Assembly (NCBI RefSeq): GCF_000197735.1
Contig: NC_014550.1
Coordinates: forward strand, 3,534,001 to 3,598,000
DNA from: Glutamicibacter arilaitensis Re117
Lineage (GTDB): Bacteria > Actinomycetota > Actinomycetes > Actinomycetales > Micrococcaceae
DNA: 64,000 nt
Direction of reading: 5' to 3'
The position numbers were made by a program, and so were the translations under genes. The notes beneath the pieces were generated by a model. The model had not been told where the DNA came from and made no database searches. It saw only the letters and a program-made list of their open reading frames with translations. This document shows positions 62,537 through 64,000 of this stretch, in pieces (within the stretch, counting starts at the first letter, position 1; each line of letters starts with the position of its first letter).

Positions 62537-64000
62537 GTGACACTTGTAGAGAAAACACGCGATGCACGGACAAACTGTCCGGACCAGTCGATCGCCACCA
62601 TGGACCAGCTGCTCCAGCTGCCCGCGGTGCTCGCCGGGAACCCGCAGCTCTTTGCCGATCAGGCGTCATTGAACCGTCATGTTGGCTGGGTCCACGTGCT
62701 GGAGAATTCGGACCCGAGAACCTACCTGCGCGGCCAGGAGCTGGTGCTGACCACGGGCATCGGGTGGGGCCCGGAGACCTGCTTCGAGCAGTACGTTACC
62801 GAATTGGTCGAGCTGGATTCCGCCGGGCTGCTGCTCGAGCTCGGCACCCATTGCCCAGCTGTTCCGGCGGCGCTCATCCAGTCCTGCAAGGAGCACTCCT
62901 TCCCGCTGGTGGCATTGCACGAACCAGTGGCTTTTGTGGAGATCACCGTGGCACTGCACCAGCTGCTCTTCACCTCCCAGACCCGGCGCATCGAGGCCGG
63001 CGGCGAGGTCACCGCCCATTTCACCGCGCTGATGCAGCTCGGCGCTCCGGCCGAAACCATACTCCGGGACTGCGCCAGGCTGCTGAATGCCACGGTGGTG
63101 CTGGAGGATTCAGGCTACAACGTGCTGCGCCATGCCAGCGCCGTTCCGATGCCCGCGGACTTCTTCGAGCACTGGCAAGACCGTTCCCGCAGCTTGCACG
63201 TGACAGGCAATGCTGGACGCCAGGTGATCCCGGTGCAGATCCATGGCAGGCATTTCGGTTCTTTGATCGCCCCGGACACTGCCACTCATCCGGCAGGATC
63301 CCTGCATGTGCTGACAATGGCGGGCATCGCGCTGGGCACCGAGCTCCTGCGCAAGCAGGAACCTGCCTCGTTGGCTTTCGATACGGCCTGTGAACTGCTT
63401 GACGACCTGATGCTGCGAAAGGACGCGGACTCGGACCTGCTCGCCGGGAAATTCGAAGCCTCCGGGTTCCCGGTGCACCACCGGCAGCTGCGTGGTTTCG
63501 CGATCCCGCTGGCCTCGTGCGCCGACCTGAGAGCAGCAGCCAGGCAGATCGAGCGCACTATCGGCAAGGATCTGCGTCCGGTGATCGGTGCCCGGAATGC
63601 GCCCGCGTCCAAGCTCTTCGGCTTCTTCTCCGCTATCCCCGGCAAACTGCCGCCAGACTGGCCCCAGACCTTGCACCTGGATGAGGTGGCCGGATATTTT
63701 GACGGACCGCTCTATCTGGGTGCGGCCGTAAATGACTTCGGCCTGCTGGCAGATTCCATCAGGCAAGCCATCGGCGGATGCGAACTGTCCCTGGCTGCAA
63801 ACCAGCCGGTCGTGCTGGCCGAGGAGTATCCACTGGCACTGCTTGCCCATGAACTGCGCCATGAACCGGCAATGCAGCGCCTGCCGCAGCAGGTGCTCGC
63901 CCCGATCCTGGCTTTGGATCCTGCCCGGCGCACCGAGTGCCTGAGGGTCCTCCGGGCCTATTTGGCTTCACCGACCAACCGATCCCAGGCGGCTACCCGC
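62537..64000 (+). CDS. PucR-family transcriptional regulator (partial)
   Basis: Runs off the right edge; 488 codons are present. GTG 62537 lies 10 nt after GGAGG; an in-frame ATG at 62600 is the alternative. It has a PucR N-terminal domain (LPAVLAGNPQLFADQ; LENSDPRTYLRGQELVLTTGIG), a central GGDEF-like region, and the approach to the C-terminal helix-turn-helix (RRTECLRVLRAYLASPTN), which is cut off. Divergent from the symporter operon, which it probably controls. Confidence 0.88.
   Translation, partial: MTLVEKTRDARTNCPDQSIATMDQLLQLPAVLAGNPQLFADQASLNRHVGWVHVLENSDPRTYLRGQELVLTTGIGWGPETCFEQYVTELVELDSAGLLLELGTHCPAVPAALIQSCKEHSFPLVALHEPVAFVEITVALHQLLFTSQTRRIEAGGEVTAHFTALMQLGAPAETILRDCARLLNATVVLEDSGYNVLRHASAVPMPADFFEHWQDRSRSLHVTGNAGRQVIPVQIHGRHFGSLIAPDTATHPAGSLHVLTMAGIALGTELLRKQEPASLAFDTACELLDDLMLRKDADSDLLAGKFEASGFPVHHRQLRGFAIPLASCADLRAAARQIERTIGKDLRPVIGARNAPASKLFGFFSAIPGKLPPDWPQTLHLDEVAGYFDGPLYLGAAVNDFGLLADSIRQAIGGCELSLAANQPVVLAEEYPLALLAHELRHEPAMQRLPQQVLAPILALDPARRTECLRVLRAYLASPTNRSQAATR

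Noticed and set aside
1..64000. CRISPR array, tRNA or rRNA genes
   Set aside because: No regularly spaced direct repeats and no tRNA or rRNA sequence were seen on reading through.

Overview
The window looks like the chromosome of a high-GC Gram-positive bacterium of the Micrococcaceae, most like Glutamicibacter or Arthrobacter. This is judged from codon use, ArsR/Acr3, DUF4193, ECF and PRC/DUF2382 protein types and frequent ATGA-coupled genes; no rRNA is present to confirm it. I see no tRNA, rRNA or CRISPR array. Two stretches read as lower in GC and more accessory than the rest: 0-2.3 kb (HipBA toxin-antitoxin) and 8.7-12.1 kb (helicase/NUDIX pair).

Layout. 0.3-2.2 kb: hipB-hipA behind an operator-rich promoter. 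2.3-4.3 kb: old-yellow-enzyme reductase and a short-chain dehydrogenase. 4.4-8.6 kb: ECF importer (S, T and fused A-A' ATPase) with a nucleoside hydrolase. 8.7-12.1 kb: overlapping NUDIX and PLD-helicase-DUF3427 genes. 12.3-17.4 kb: a D-galactonate operon (transporter, DgoD, DgoA, DgoK) divergent from an IclR regulator. 17.4-18.1 kb: decayed ISL3 transposase. 18.4-23.2 kb: a peptide/nickel-type ABC importer whose two permeases are fused, with a Fur-family box on its start codon.

23.3-42 kb is a stress-type region with duplicated parts: two YbdK-type carboxylate-amine ligases, two overlapping pairs of heme-oxygenase-like diiron protein plus CDGSH protein (the second pair decaying), and three members of an uncharacterised ~145-residue family. 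Mixed in are PRC/DUF2382, DJ-1/PfpI, DUF4193, NhaA, an orphan PstS, a YeaQ-type membrane protein, DUF2188 and a complete arsenic cluster (acr3-arsC-flavoprotein, divergent arsR) that sits inside the second duplicated set.

42-46.5 kb: a CDF-type transporter coupled to a small solute-binding lipoprotein, then two IS110-family transposases facing away from each other across a 446-bp noncoding gap, and the 3' remnant of a broken gene. 46.9-55.8 kb is ordinary chromosome: MFS transporter, two CNNM/CorC proteins, glutaminase with a STAS-like tail, membrane-anchored glycerophosphodiesterase, lipoprotein and LLM flavin oxidoreductase with a coupled 16-codon leader ORF. 55.9-58.5 kb: an ABC-ATPase fragment, an Abi-like HEPN protein and an IS1380 transposase. 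59.1-64 kb: a coupled operon of a 42-residue membrane peptide, sodium:solute symporter, unknown protein and M14 carboxypeptidase, divergent from a PucR-family regulator that runs off the window.

The strongest candidates for something undescribed are the duplicated ligase/diiron-oxidase/CDGSH/unknown-family module, the NUDIX-helicase pair, and the noncoding gap between the two IS110 genes.
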